From assembly GCA_963978905.1 (NCBI GenBank), contig OZ022259.1, forward strand, positions 8,990,001-9,054,000: DNA of 64,000 nucleotides. The letters are read 5' to 3'. This DNA comes from Trichostrongylus colubriformis. Lineage: Eukaryota; Nematoda; Chromadorea; Rhabditida; Trichostrongylidae. The position numbers and the translations under genes were made by a program. Of this stretch, positions 1-12,500 are shown one piece after another (within the stretch, counting starts at the first letter, position 1; each line of letters opens with the position of its first letter). The notes beneath the pieces were generated by a model. It did not search any database. It worked only from the letters and a program-made list of their open reading frames with translations, and was not told the origin of the DNA.

Positions 1-2899
1 CGGAATTTGTGGGGAGGAATGGTTTCCAGCTACATCCTCACGTGAGTGCCCTTCCTGACCAACAAAGTGCGTTCCGCCGGGGACGCGCTGTTAAGAGCAG
101 GTGAAATCGTTTGGTACGCTTTAGAAATGGGACGCTTAGCATGTTTAGCTTCTTTGGAAAACCGTATTATCGTTTCTCATACGCAATATGCAAGCACTAT
201 TTGATATTGTAGTAATAAGTTATAATGGTGAATGATCGGGACCTGCAAACTGCAGCAGATTCACAAATTTTGCCACTTCAAGAAGCACAAGCTTCATCTT
301 TTTCAGATAAACAATCACCATCCATCTGCTTTCTATGTGGACATGGCAGTTAATCAGAACAAAGCCGCCAATCTGCGAGTGATGTTATTGCTTATTCTTC
401 GCCCAACCTATATAATTTAAAGCTTCTCTTTTATCATTACATGGATCCCTCTGCGGATAAATATGCATTTATGCATCTGTACTAGAAATTAAAGAATGCT
501 GAGCAGTCGAGCTAGACGGGTCTCACGGAAAAAACGAAAAGTGACAGAAATAAAGGGTAACAGTTTCTTAGGAACACCTTATCACGTAGTTTTTAGCCTC
601 ACGCTTCCAACTTCCTAGGGACCGCGAGAACAAAGCCTCAGTCCATTAGTGTGAGAAAATCGAACGAAGATCACGCTAATTTTTGAAGACCCTTCTAACC
701 GTAATAGACGGGGGACCATGCATATGTAGCCATTCTGCAGGTAAAAAGCAACACTTCCACGCAATACCTTTCAATCAAGATTCTTACCATCTCACCGAGT
801 GCGGGGATGGTAGACAGACATGGGAGGAACGGTATTTACAGACGGAGTTCGATTTCATTGTAAATGGGGGATGATGCTGCATGCCACTCGTAAAAGGCAA
901 CGAAAACCCATGCATACCGGGTGCAAACCTTGGTGGAGGAATCCCAAGGGCTCGTATTTGGAGTGGAAGGAGAGGACGAAGAGGTCCCATATGGTGAACG
1001 TCGATCGAGAAATCCATAACAGTTGACTGTTGTTGGAGTCACTGTTGGAAAAGTAGAATATAAAATGAAATTGTCGAGTTCATTATACCGTCGGTCAGTA
1101 TAATGGGGAAGTCTCATGAAAAATGAAAACAATCACCAGAACCGCCAACCTACATCGAAAGAGAATATGCTTTGGAATTCTCATGTGCTGATTAGTAGGA
1201 TCCGAAGTGGAGTCCACCAGGGATACATGGGCATCAACGACGGACGAACAAGAAGTAGATTCTCAATCAGTGCAAATCAAACATCCGAATCAGTTCAAAA
1301 ATAATTCTTGCAGAATAACTGATGCAGCCACATGCGTTCAGAGGGGACGGCATCTCGTTTCGGATATGTAGAATGCGGTACGGAAGAAAATTTCCGCACA
1401 TGTAGTGCAAACCCTTTGCACCTATGATGAAGGTACGATAACGAGGTGCGAGAATCAGAAGGTCATGTGAGGCCAAGAATCTGCAAAGAAGGAGGTAAAA
1501 ATGGCACTATTCAAGTATCGCTACTTCATACACCACGAGCGGGTTAAGAGAAATATTTTTAACTCACTGATCACCGTCATTCAATATGACTTTTTGAGGC
1601 GCTGATGTTGTTCGGTGCCACTGCAGCGGTGCTAATGCAGTGGAGGGGAGGGGGGGGGGGGGGGGGAGAGGTGAGCCTCTTATTGCCTTAATCCAATGGA
1701 GGAAGGAAACCTTTCCCATTGTGGTTGAACACTGCCACAGAAATTGAATGCTTTCAAACGCAAGGAATTACGAACTTGAGCTCGTAAATACCAGTCGGAT
1801 TGGCTGCTGACGCCGACAAATCCTCGTGGGGCGGCTCCGCCCCCTCCGTAGGGTGGCTTCACCAGTTTTGTAGCGGGGAACGACGTTCGACTCAACGCTA
1901 GCGCGGCAAGCCGAGCGTTCCGCGCGCGATGGAGCAAGAATGGGCCCTTATTTGGGTAATAGGCGGTTTGTAAATGATTATCATCGGCTTCAGTTGGAGC
2001 TAAGTGATACCATATCCACCTACCCCTGCCCACTGAAGGCAGATCCCCTTCTAAGAAGTGGAAGGATTGAATACGAAAAGAAGATTGAAGTATTCAGTAG
2101 CACAGAAATAAGGAAGATGAAAATCTTAGAAATAAGACCCCCTTCCCACCGTTTACCCCAGTGGGTACGGCACAATCAAGGACAGGGCGAGCCATGTAGA
2201 AAGGAGCAGGCAGCAGTTGGAGGTGTCTCTTCGAGAGCTCGGAGGCGCTTCTTTCACCGAGAATTTTATACATATGATCTTTGATCTTCAAAACGCCGCT
2301 AGGCTTACAATAGTTCAATTGCCCGTGTGATTGCTGCGTTGCTGAGTAAATAACTTCGAAAATTTTTATGAAACAGAATGACAGAAAAACAGAATGGGAC
2401 ATTTGATTGCGGAATTCGTGGTTTGCTGTTATCTTCGATCCCCACTTTCTTTTTTGGTAGCTCACTTTGGGGTTGAATATGGGGAAAAGAGGCTAGTTGA
2501 TTTTCAGTAATGCTGAAACTCTACGCGAAAACATAGGTATATAGCAGAAGCAGGGGTGACAGCTGAGGGCACAGAGCTATCTTGTAAGTGCTGGTATTGG
2601 TTTATGCATCCGTTTTATATTGGTAGCATAACGGAGGAGGTAGAGTAGTTGATTCTTGTGCGGACTGAAAGCTGCGATGGGCAAAGTGCCGTGGCTGACA
2701 CGGTGAGGCCCTAACTATGAGGACAGAAGGCATAGTACATGGCTTTTGAAGTATTAATGCTTTGGGAGGACATGCATAAATCAGTAGTATGAGAAACACT
2801 GGCCGCAGCTGAATGCAGAGAGATTGACCTGCTCATAACACATCACTTTTTGATGGTAACCGAGGACAAACAGCTACGTAGTGAGCGTGGTATTGATAT
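1..2899. other. stretch without recognised gene
   Basis: Short open frames only, none with a motif I know. It contains a run of 18 or more Gs at about 1650-1668. A GC-rich patch at 1800-1935 stays open on the minus strand for 117 codons (PPYGGGGAAPRGFVGVSSQS) but shows no domain. A short match to 63891-63915 (GAAATAAGACC...TTCCCACCGTT) lies near 2128. Confidence 0.5.
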
Positions 2900-3370
2900 A
2901 GGAATTGGTTCAGGTTTTATGTGGTCCGTACATGTGGGTTGGCTCTTACCAAATCCTAACTTGCCCGAAATCCATGTTCTTTCCTAACCTGCCCGTCTTT
3001 TGGCACCTAAGCGAGGACCTAAATTTGTACAACCATCCACTTCCGTGCAAAACCCGCTGCCGTGGATGGAGCCTACGGTAGGGAGGGGGGCTAGACTTAG
3101 TTCTTATGTGCTCCGTACACTTTAATAAGCCCCTACCCACTCCTAGCTTGCCCGACCCATTCAGGCTGCGGTTGTGTTGAGGCTCTACGGATTCCCTAAG
3201 TTGCCCAACCTCTACAAGCCCATTCCTCACTCACCCGATTTTTTTACCATCTCTGCGCAAGCCCCGCTTACCGTAGTAGGAGTAAGGCTTAGTTTTTATG
3301 AGTTTCGTGCACGTTGGTCAACTCCTACCCACTTCTAACTTGCCCGACCTCTCCACGTTGCAGTCGAGTG
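2900..3370 (+). repeat. degenerate three-copy repeat of about 190 bp
   Basis: The motif CTAACTTGCCCGACC, preceded by a 'TTTTTATG...CGTACA' stretch and ACCCACT, recurs near 2950, 3140 and 3330. CTTAGTTCTTATG at 3098 matches CTTAGTTTTTATG at 3289. Confidence 0.75.
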
Positions 3371-3430
3371 GATTATGTGACAAACAAACACACACACCAC
3401 ATACACACATACACTTCTGGTTTATATGTA

Positions 3431-3938
3431 CAGTAGCGCTCAAAAGTCTTCGGCGAAATGGTCTTTCACTTGGGTTTTTTCACTTGTAACTTTTTTGCAA
3501 CTGCACCGATTTAAGAGAAATTATAGTATGTTGTACTCGGAGACACTGCATACTTAATATACTATTTTGGCGCGCAACGGTGTAGGTTTCGTAGTTATAT
3601 GAAATTTTTTGATTTTGGCATGCCATCGCTATGCCGTCCCGCTGTGCCGCTGTCATCAAAAGTCGTGGTCTTTCTACAAAATATTAATGTTCTCTGAGGC
3701 TTGCTCTTTTTGTTTTTGTATAGAAAGCCGTTTTTCTTGAACAAGCCTCTTACTTTTTTTTGGGTGGTCTTGTAGTAAATTCTTGTAAAAAATCATGAAA
3801 AGTGGCAAGCGGCGCTCAAGTAGTAGGAAATGTTGACAATAGGTTCAGGCACCACATATTAAAATTTTGTCAAATTTGGTCAAGTAGAAAAAAAGTTATG
3901 ACAAAAAAGTTTTGGCCGAAGACTTTTGAGCGCTACTG
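3431..3938. mobile_element. Tc1-family MITE with TA target duplication
   Basis: A 508-bp non-coding element with near-perfect terminal inverted repeats beginning CAGTAGCGCTCAAAAGTCTT and ending GACTTTTGAGCGCTACTG, flanked by TA at 3429-3430 and 3939-3940. The first bases match the Tc1 element at 29979. The flanks match an uninterrupted paralogous repeat around 4390-4450, which serves as an empty site. Confidence 0.88.
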
Positions 3939-3940
3939 TA

Positions 3941-4545
3941 TATAGGTAATCTGAATCTCAAATGTGTGTCTATTTGCAGGTTTTACTTCGTACATTTCCG
4001 AGTAGTGAATATAATATTCAGCATTATAAACGTAAAAAGGTTAGTTTCAGGCGTTAATCAATCCCTCCCTGGGATGCGCCGCACATTCTAGTTCCACTCA
4101 GAATAGTGATGGCTGGTGAATTTGATGTGGCCTATACAATGACTTGCGGTGGCCAGCCGATGTACAAGGCAGTGGCTTTACCTCCTATACAACAAATCTG
4201 GTGCCAATTTACCTACCCCGAAGCGATGGAATGCTTGTTTGGCTTGGGCGGGCGTTGGTGCAAAAATTCATCACCGCAACATGAGAGTGGGTTGTGCGCC
4301 ACCTTTCACTACACCACCGCCCAATGAGCATTATATGTACATGTAACTTGGCCGGATCACGTGTGCTAACACTCCACATACACACATACACACATACACT
4401 TTTGGTTTATATATAGGTAATGGATCTCTGTGTGTCCATTTGCAAGTTTCACTTCGTACGTTCCCGATCAGTAAATATAATAAAGAGCATAGTATGGATA
4501 TATAATCTGGCCGGACCATGAGTGCTAACACTCCACCGTTGTAAG
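3941..4545 (+). repeat. paralogous repeat pair around the Tc1 MITE insertion
   Basis: GTGTGTCTATTTGCAGGTTT at 3963 aligns with GTGTGTCCATTTGCAAGTTT at 4430. CACTTCTGGTTTATAT at 3411 aligns with CACTTTTGGTTTATAT at 4395. A second internal duplication, GTGCTAACACTCCAC, occurs near 4365 and 4522. Confidence 0.75.
4070..4330 (+). repeat. 260-bp dispersed repeat, copy 1
   Basis: Starts GGGATGCGCCGCACATTCTA and includes GGTGAATTTGATGTGGCCTA and CCGATGTACAAGGCAGTG. It aligns with 54003-54260. Partial relatives lie at about 44436-44530, 46600-46830 and 49025-49130. Open frames inside are not conserved. Confidence 0.8.
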
Positions 4546-6596
4546 GAGTTTTACTGTCGTTCAAACAGAAGTCGATGATGTTTGGTTTTGAGCGCTGAAA
4601 CAGCGGTTTCAATTATTCCTTTTATGCCCGTTACACTTACGGGTTCCTCGGTTCAGTGGATGCTACTTCGCCAAAATGGCCGAAATAAGACCAAGAGCAG
4701 AAGAGCCAACAAGACAATCAGTCAGAACCATGAGCTACTTTTATGAGCTGACTGCGAAACGGGATGTAAATAATTATGGCTGCAGCTTCGCACAGGCTGG
4801 TACCGACCAGATATTATCGCAACTATGAGTATGCAGAGTAAAGCGGTCAAGCTCTTACAGGTGAAAATTTGTAATATGTGCTAAAAGAATAAGGAACTTT
4901 CTTTGAGCTACATGAGAAGCATTATTTCTCGTGGCTAAAAGCGTGCCCTCCCACGATGATTCAACGTCCTCAGTGTATTAATTCGAAAAGTGGCACGGAT
5001 TTGGTGATCCTCTCAAGCTATTTCTTATCTGCTGTTATCAGTTCCAGTCACCTATCATCGATGTCCTCGTACTACCTTGTCACCGCTGATGTCCTCTTGC
5101 TGCCATGCACAGTATCCCTCACTTTGACTGCTTCCTTTTATTCTATGCTTTTGTGTTTTATTACCTCTTCTGATTTTAGCCTTTTCTCGTTTGCTTGTCT
5201 ACTCATGTTTGATATTTATCGTTATGTTTGCCACTGTGACCAATGATTTACAGTTTTATGTTTATCATCTCTTGGGCATTGTTGTGGCCCCTCGCATGAG
5301 TTACTCATGTAATAAATGTATGAATGAAAGTATCAGCACTACTGTCAACCTGGAATGCATCACAGATCCGGCGAGATTGTCTCCCGACGCTCCTTATTAG
5401 CCTTCGGCAACAGGTATCGGTTCCATTCACTCGCCGCTAATATTTCCGGTCTACTCCCACTCATCCAGCTTGTGGAATTTTCGGCTCCATCGCTGCTGCA
5501 AATTGAGACAAGAATTCAATGAATTCACACGGTTCGCACAGGCACATACACGAAACCATACATACCGTGCGTAGTAGGATGATTTAAAAGCTTTTGTGAT
5601 GCATACTGTGAAGATTAAGCTGGCTCTTGCTGTCTACTCACCCTTTTTAAAGTTTGAAGTTCGGTGCGTACAAACTATCGCTCAAGGTCCGTTACGTCTC
5701 AACCCGCGTGGCACTCATATAGAGGAAAGGCAAGCAGAGGATCCTCAAGTATCTTCCCAACATCGATCAGAGGACCTTGATTGTCCACTTTTGGCAGCTG
5801 CGATAATTACAAGTTTGATTCGTAACTTTGAATTAGCCAGGCAACCCTCGACCCCCACATCCGTTGTATAACGATAACAAGCATCATCAAATTAACTATC
5901 GATCTGGAGTTTGTGCGCAAAAAGTGTCGACAGCCTTATTCAGCCTAAGCGAATGGCATCCATTACTTAGCAGTGGTTGGATATTATCGATCAAGATGGT
6001 GCTTAGAGTAAAAGGTAAAAAAATGCAGTCTCCATGCTGTATCCGTTGTAAACTTGCCATTTTGGTGGTTATATTCCTTTTCTTTCCTACACCATGTATT
6101 TGGATAGCGCTTTAGTGAGATACCTCAGTTTCTTCCCTACACCATGTATTTGGATAGCGCTTTAGTGAGATACCTCAGTTTCTTCCTTTCTAGGGTCCTT
6201 ATGATGGTTGCATGCCTTTGATTTGTAACTCAGCTAACAGGTACCCTTCTGCAGGGATAAGTCGATCATTTGGTGACCTGACTGATGGGAAATTGCGAGC
6301 CACGCTAAGGCTTTCGAAGAGGACGAAAAGGTGCAAACATATGGCCTCCCAAGAAAGGTTCCTTCACTCGTGTAGCAAACAAAATCAATACAGTCCAAGC
6401 AAAATGCATCAGAGAAGTGAGCAAACTTGTTTGAAGACTTGATACTACATATCTGCGATTATATATAATTGCGGGAGATTGACAGTTATCACAATAAACC
6501 GGCTTGACGAAAACAACGTTTTTCGGTCTCGAGGTTTCAATCACGATTCCCGCCCCTGATATTCAGTGTACATTCGCGTATGTTCGTTCCAGAGCT
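4546..6596. other. stretch without recognised gene
   Basis: A pyrimidine-rich region at 5010-5330 ends AATAAATGTATGAATGAAAG, the look of a non-LTR retrotransposon 3' tail, but no reverse transcriptase is visible. The 50-bp duplication lies at 6087-6186. Nothing else supported. Confidence 0.4.
6087..6186 (+). repeat. 50-bp perfect tandem duplication
   Basis: CTACACCATGTATTTGGATA and the next 30 bases recur exactly 50 bases later. Confidence 0.93.
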
Positions 6597-9500
6597 ATGG
6601 ATCTAGCTGAAAAAGCTGTCGAAATTCTGCAGTACTCCAATACCTTGCTAACTAGTATCGTTTCATTCTTAGTTTTTGTACACATCATTCACCGCATAAA
6701 GTTGAATCATATATCCCTCACATATTATCAGAATTTTCTTATTGTGCAAGCCCTCGTATATATCTTTGGTTCGGTGCTCGCACTTATAGTGAATCAGGTA
6801 AGCTCAAGCCTACCCATCCCCTTTACATACAATTCGTAGGCCAAAAAGCCATAGTGAATAATTTTCATGTAGAGAGTGACGTTGAGCATGATGGAACAAA
6901 GTGGATATTCATTCTTCGTATGGCCTTTTTGGTTAAACACACTGCTTATCTCCTTGAACGTCATGGTGCAAAGCGGAGAAAGCATGCTGTTGACGCTTTT
7001 CAACATTCACCGAGCTCTACTCTTTTTGAAGTGAGTTACCCACTCTTCATGAATTTAGTACCATTTAGAGTACCATTTAGTGGAGAGGCAATTTTCATAT
7101 TTCGGAAAGCATTCCAGACCTAGGAAAGTTGGATATTTCTACACCGTCGCTACTCCTCCAGGTTTATTATTGATGATTTTCACTGGAGCTTCCAGCGCTT
7201 TTTTCCAAGTGAGTCTGATAGGCTTTCTTGCAGCATTGAGGCTCTCTCAATAAGAAATAAACATAATGAAATCGCCACCTAATCATGAGCTGCAAGTGTA
7301 TTGTTACCAGGCGGACTATGAAGAATGCATGTTGCTAATTTGTTACCATTGCGGACGTGTAGGATGAGGTGGCTCAATTTTTCAGGATGTTCGAACTCGA
7401 AAAACTTGAAACCAATCCCGAAAAGATGAATCCATGCTAACTTAGCTCATCATGGTCTAGAAAACGCCTTGCACCAGGCAATTATTTTCTCATGAACGGA
7501 GAGCTTGTTATTTCTAATTGGGTTTAATCTAGCGTTTGTGTGACTGGTTAAAGCATACACTTCATAAAAACACCGTTTCTCCGAATTGCCTTGATCCATA
7601 AGTTTCGGAGAACCTCTACCAATTTTTGTTTATGTGTCGCAATTATCTACGGGGTCCTTCGGGAAATTCGTGCGGTTTCGACTAGTCCACTTCCTGAATT
7701 TTTTGGCTCTTTCCTGGGGTTGCCTATGCCACACTGAAGCCACTCAGTCGCTGTACTCGAACGTAGTAACGTTGATGCCCTAAAATGAATTTTTTAGAGT
7801 CTGTAGGAAAAATGTAGCAGCGCAGCTCCACAATATGTCCGTACCTCCTTCTTCTTCGGCTCACAAACTACCCAGTTCCTAGCCACATCATGATATATGA
7901 TGAGAACCAGATTTTGTAAGACAATCGACGGCGATCTGCACCAGCTTTTCCAGCGTGACGGCGGTATTGTGATCTACGGTTACTCTGATCCACCATAGCT
8001 TCATGATTCCGGCGAAATTATCACGGCTACTAAGTTCTATGACGAGCTCGCGAATTGCATCGCAAATTGCAAGTCATAAGCTCAGTATTGGCTGTGAATG
8101 AGGATATCTTTTTTCACGGAAGCTCATGGCCCCATGTTGCACGAACAATCCTCAAAACGTTGGATAGAGGGGGCACCGAAACTTTGTGGGATCCACCATG
8201 CTTATCTGACCTGGCCCGACTGATAACCATTTAATGAAGCGTCTGGACAGATTCCTTCGCGAGAAACGGTACAAGATTCAAACGGGTGCTAAAGCTATCT
8301 TCGAACCATCGCCTTTAGACCTCCACATTTCTGGGCAAAAAGCAAGCTCTTGTCTTGTTGACAAAAATCTGCTAATTCTTATGGTTTACTGGTAAGTTTT
8401 GTATGAAACGGGATATGCGCATTTGAGATTAGAGGTCGAAAACTGCAGAAACTGTCCGAACGACCAAACACCGCATATTGTCACGTTAGTTACGGGTTTT
8501 AGAGTCTCCTCCTGCGGAACTTCATGACTTCTGGTCTACCAAAAGTTGAAAGTAGGTTTTGAGATTTCTTTGGTCAGCTAGCCATTTTTTTACGGAAAGT
8601 GAACTAAAAGCAGAATACAAGGTTATCAGTCAACGCGAGGTTGAGACTATACGGGCGGATATTAGATATAATTGAAAGATATTATCATTAAAAAAATAAG
8701 CAAGCGAAAGGCTTCGATTTTTCCCAAGTATCCTCCGGAACAGAAGCGCAGAATTCCCACACAACTTGTAAAATCCTCCATCTCTGATTTTTTTCTCCAG
8801 CTAACGAGCAAGCTAGATATCCTGAAATTCGTCCGAGACATGGGCATCAGAAAGTAAGAGGTTTCGTTGCGCAACTCTCTTTCTGTTCAATAAGCAAGTC
8901 GGAGGAACCTTTTTCTGTGGGCTTGCTTGAGCTCTGGCTGCCAAAATTCCCAGATCTGTTAAGAAGAACCCTCACCGTTTGTGGATTGGTTGACATGTCC
9001 TCTCCTCTTCATCGTTGGCGACTATGTCGGGTAACAACGCAGAGGTTTCAAGGAAATTCGAGAGAACATGTATCATTCAAGTCGTAGGCTGGGCTATTAG
9101 GTGCTCAGCGACTGTGGGTGAAAACTTCATACTTTCAGGTCTTCCTGACTCCATGAGCATTCCTTAGTGTGTCATCTCGCGGACCGAGAGTGCTCTGCCA
9201 TATGACGGCTAGGCTGCTCAGAAACCTTCTCGTAGGCGTGGCAAAGGGCGAATGTGATGTGGTTGACAATGTATGCATAACCTTACAAAACTTTTGTATC
9301 GGCAATTGGAAGATTCCAAGCAAAGCTCGTAAAGAATTATTCCTCAAACACCTCAGAATATTCGTATCATACTTGAGAGAAGCGGTGCACAAATGAGCTG
9401 GTAGTTAATCGCAATGCTGGAGTTTAGTAAGACACATCTCACAAGTAGCGAATCTTCTGGATTCCTCCGGTGATTTACAAGAAAGAAATGCACAATGTCC

Positions 9501-12500
9501 CGAATCTTATCGACCAACCGAGGGTATGTCGTTGAATGGAAACTCGCGCGGCAAGTGCGAATTGTTTTCTCGCGCGCTATTGCGTACCTTCCCTTTTACG
9601 TTTTATGACTAAATTGACCTATGTATTCACTAATTAGGATTGTTACCATATTATATTGTTCTTTTACTTGCTATGTTGCTCATGCTTTTTATCTAAGGAT
9701 TTTTCGTTTTCCTATTGTTTGAGGTGTTTAAGGTGCTATGTGTTCAGAGTATTCCTATATATTCTAGGCACTATCGCAGTGAGGGGCATTCCACTACGAA
9801 TAGACTTAAGCAAAATATACGCTTGAGTGTGCATACTTCAGAGATGCTTAGATGTGCAAATTATCATAATCCCCCCCCCTACTTACTGCATAGTATGATT
9901 ACTTTGAAGAGCTGCCACAGTGCCACCCCCCTGCATCCTGAGTGGAATGGGTGGGTATTCCTTTGAAATCGGCTGCAAAACTCGCGCTGATGGCGCAGCG
10001 AGTGCGACTCCGCACAGCGAAATTTCGACATAGTGATATACGCCCGGACTGCCTAACAGTTGATCCCGTCAACTTAATCCCCCAATAGTTAGGTGAATAT
10101 GTGTGACCCTTTTAATTAGTCTTGCAACTGTTGCGCACTCTGTTCGCTTCGACTGCACATTGTCTCTCTCTGAGCAGTTTTTCTTCGATGAAAATTAGAC
10201 GATTTATTGCTCATTCAGAACGCATTGTACTATTGCTTGTGCGGTTATTACGGGGCTGTTCTATTCATAGTGTGCGCATGTTACTTTATTCTACGCACAC
10301 ACTTTCAACATAACTTCTACTCAGATACAGTTCGTAAAGCACAAAGCAAATTCTCGAAATGCTTTCTGTTGCAGGTTGGTTATGACTTTTGCATTTTTGT
10401 ATTAGTCTCCTTAAAGGCAGTGTTAGGGAAAAATCGAACGAAATGCGATAAAAGTGGCGAATATGACGGGCGAGATGATAGTAGTACGACGGTGAAGGAA
10501 AAACGGAAGTAAATGACCGAAAATTCGAAAATAGAACCCTTTTTCCACGACTGATTTTCGACCTGGACGACCATTCCGTGAACAGGCGGGTGGCCCGCAC
10601 GACTCTGCCAGGTATCCAGGTAATCAGTGCGCAAAAACAGCGTGGAAACAATACAAAGAACTTAAAAAGCATCCTATCGTTGACTGCAGACGAGCGAAGA
10701 CAACAAAGAAGTGTTAATGGAAAAGAAAAGAAGAAAGAAAAGAAAAACTCGCGAACTGTGCGGGTAAGCGCAAAAATCAAAAACACAGAAAAAAGATAAT
10801 CAGCTGATTACAAAAGGGTCTGCGGCGCTATGTTTACGAAAGCGCGCCCCGATCGCTCCAGCCGGCCGCATCGCCTTGGCGCTCCCACCCCAGCCAATCA
10901 TGGAGAGCTCGTCGCTAGGAGGCGGGCTGTCCTAAACCAAGGCAGCTGGTCCTGATAGGCCGCCTCCGCCACAGCTCAAGAAGGCGTCTTCCGCGGGAGA
11001 TTTCGCCATAGGCCTTTCAGACCCGCAGTTTTTCACTAAATGGCTCCATCTGGGGTTCCTTATCACCCACATTACCCCAACACTGTCTTTAACCCTTCAG
11101 GCCCTAAATTACTTGTTCATGAGAAAAAAAAACGTTCTCCTACTGTCTTTTACGAGTGATTATTGAAATAACACAGGAACAAAATCTGGAATTTTCCAAC
11201 CACAAACTGAGAAGCTAGGAAGAATGTGACGTTTGAGAATAGTTGACAAAAATTGCTCCGACACGCCTTGAGGAGGTCAAGGTGGAAAATCAACAGGTGT
11301 GAACTCGAAGTCAAACCACAAGTACATGTGCAGGGGGTGCCAAAAAAAAGTAATTTTGTCTCGTCCACTTTCACCCCACTTTAGTCGAACTACAGCAAAT
11401 TCTGTTGAGGTATTCACATCCCCAGATTCAAGAGCAGACCTCACTGTATCACTATACTCCGTGGCAGCCTTCGAGCAGGAACGGGAGCGAGGAAATAGTG
11501 AGCAAGATGTGTCACCTCAACTGGGCAAAATCCGAAATTTCGTCGCCCTCGTTCACAACCTTGCTGAGGTCCGTTCACCCTGGGTACCTAAGGGGATTCA
11601 TACTGGGTGGTGCTCTTTAGGATTCCGTTTTTTCCGGGTTCCCAGCGCCCTTCGCTCCCAAGAGCCAAAACGTGTACTTACAACTGAAGCCCCTCCGGAG
11701 GCGGATTTGGGCATGAAAATGATACTTCGGATCATAGCAGCCTTGTCCAAGCAGCAGGGGCTCTGTGACTTCCATGAACCGAAGGGCCAATCCTCAGAAA
11801 GCTTCCCACTAAAGGCCTACCATGGAATACGGCTCCACTGTTTTAAGGGGACCTTGATACCGTGGGTGCTCCGAAGCCCGACTGCGCCGCTTAAAGGTTC
11901 TATATTTTTAAGAAAATAAAAGTAGTGAGTCTCAGCTTGTTCCTGCTTTCAAAGGAACATTTCGGGAATATTTTGCCCCAAAACTTTCATTTCTTTCGTT
12001 TCCCTATGTTTTGTATAATTGGGAGATTGAGCCGTGGGCAAAATTACTTTTTTTGGCACCCCCTGTATGCGAATGCTACCTCACGGCTTTGATGACAGTC
12101 TGAATATATCACACAGTATCACAATATCAGTGTACAATATTAATACAGTTCACTATTAGGGTGGTGTACTGACAGGTGACACGCACTCCCACTCGTCAGT
12201 GCGAATATCAAATCTCGCATCAGTGGCTTCTCAGCCCAACCAAGCCTTCCATCCATCCGAAGTAGGTGAATTGGCGGGTAATCCCCTTAAGTCATCGTAT
12301 AAGCTATATTGCGTTCACTCCTGCATTCCTAATAGACTGGAATGAGTGGCTCAACCCGCACAGGAAGCCCATTATGCTAAGGCTGTGGGCAAAAGTAGGT
12401 TAGAGAAATAAGAGATCGCTCTATAAACGTGTTGACCGTATAGCACTACTAAATCCGGTTGGCCACCCCAGTAGCAGTTTTCCAATCAGCGTACACGAGA

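Noticed and set aside
5010..5330. Non-LTR retrotransposon 3' end
   Set aside because: Only the pyrimidine-rich composition and a weak AATAAATG tail suggest it; no reverse transcriptase or target duplication is visible.
11299..11919. 206-codon open frame
   Set aside because: It lies within MITE copy 1. The related copy at 18853 is open over part of the same region, but there is no family resemblance and more than one frame is open, so it looks incidental.
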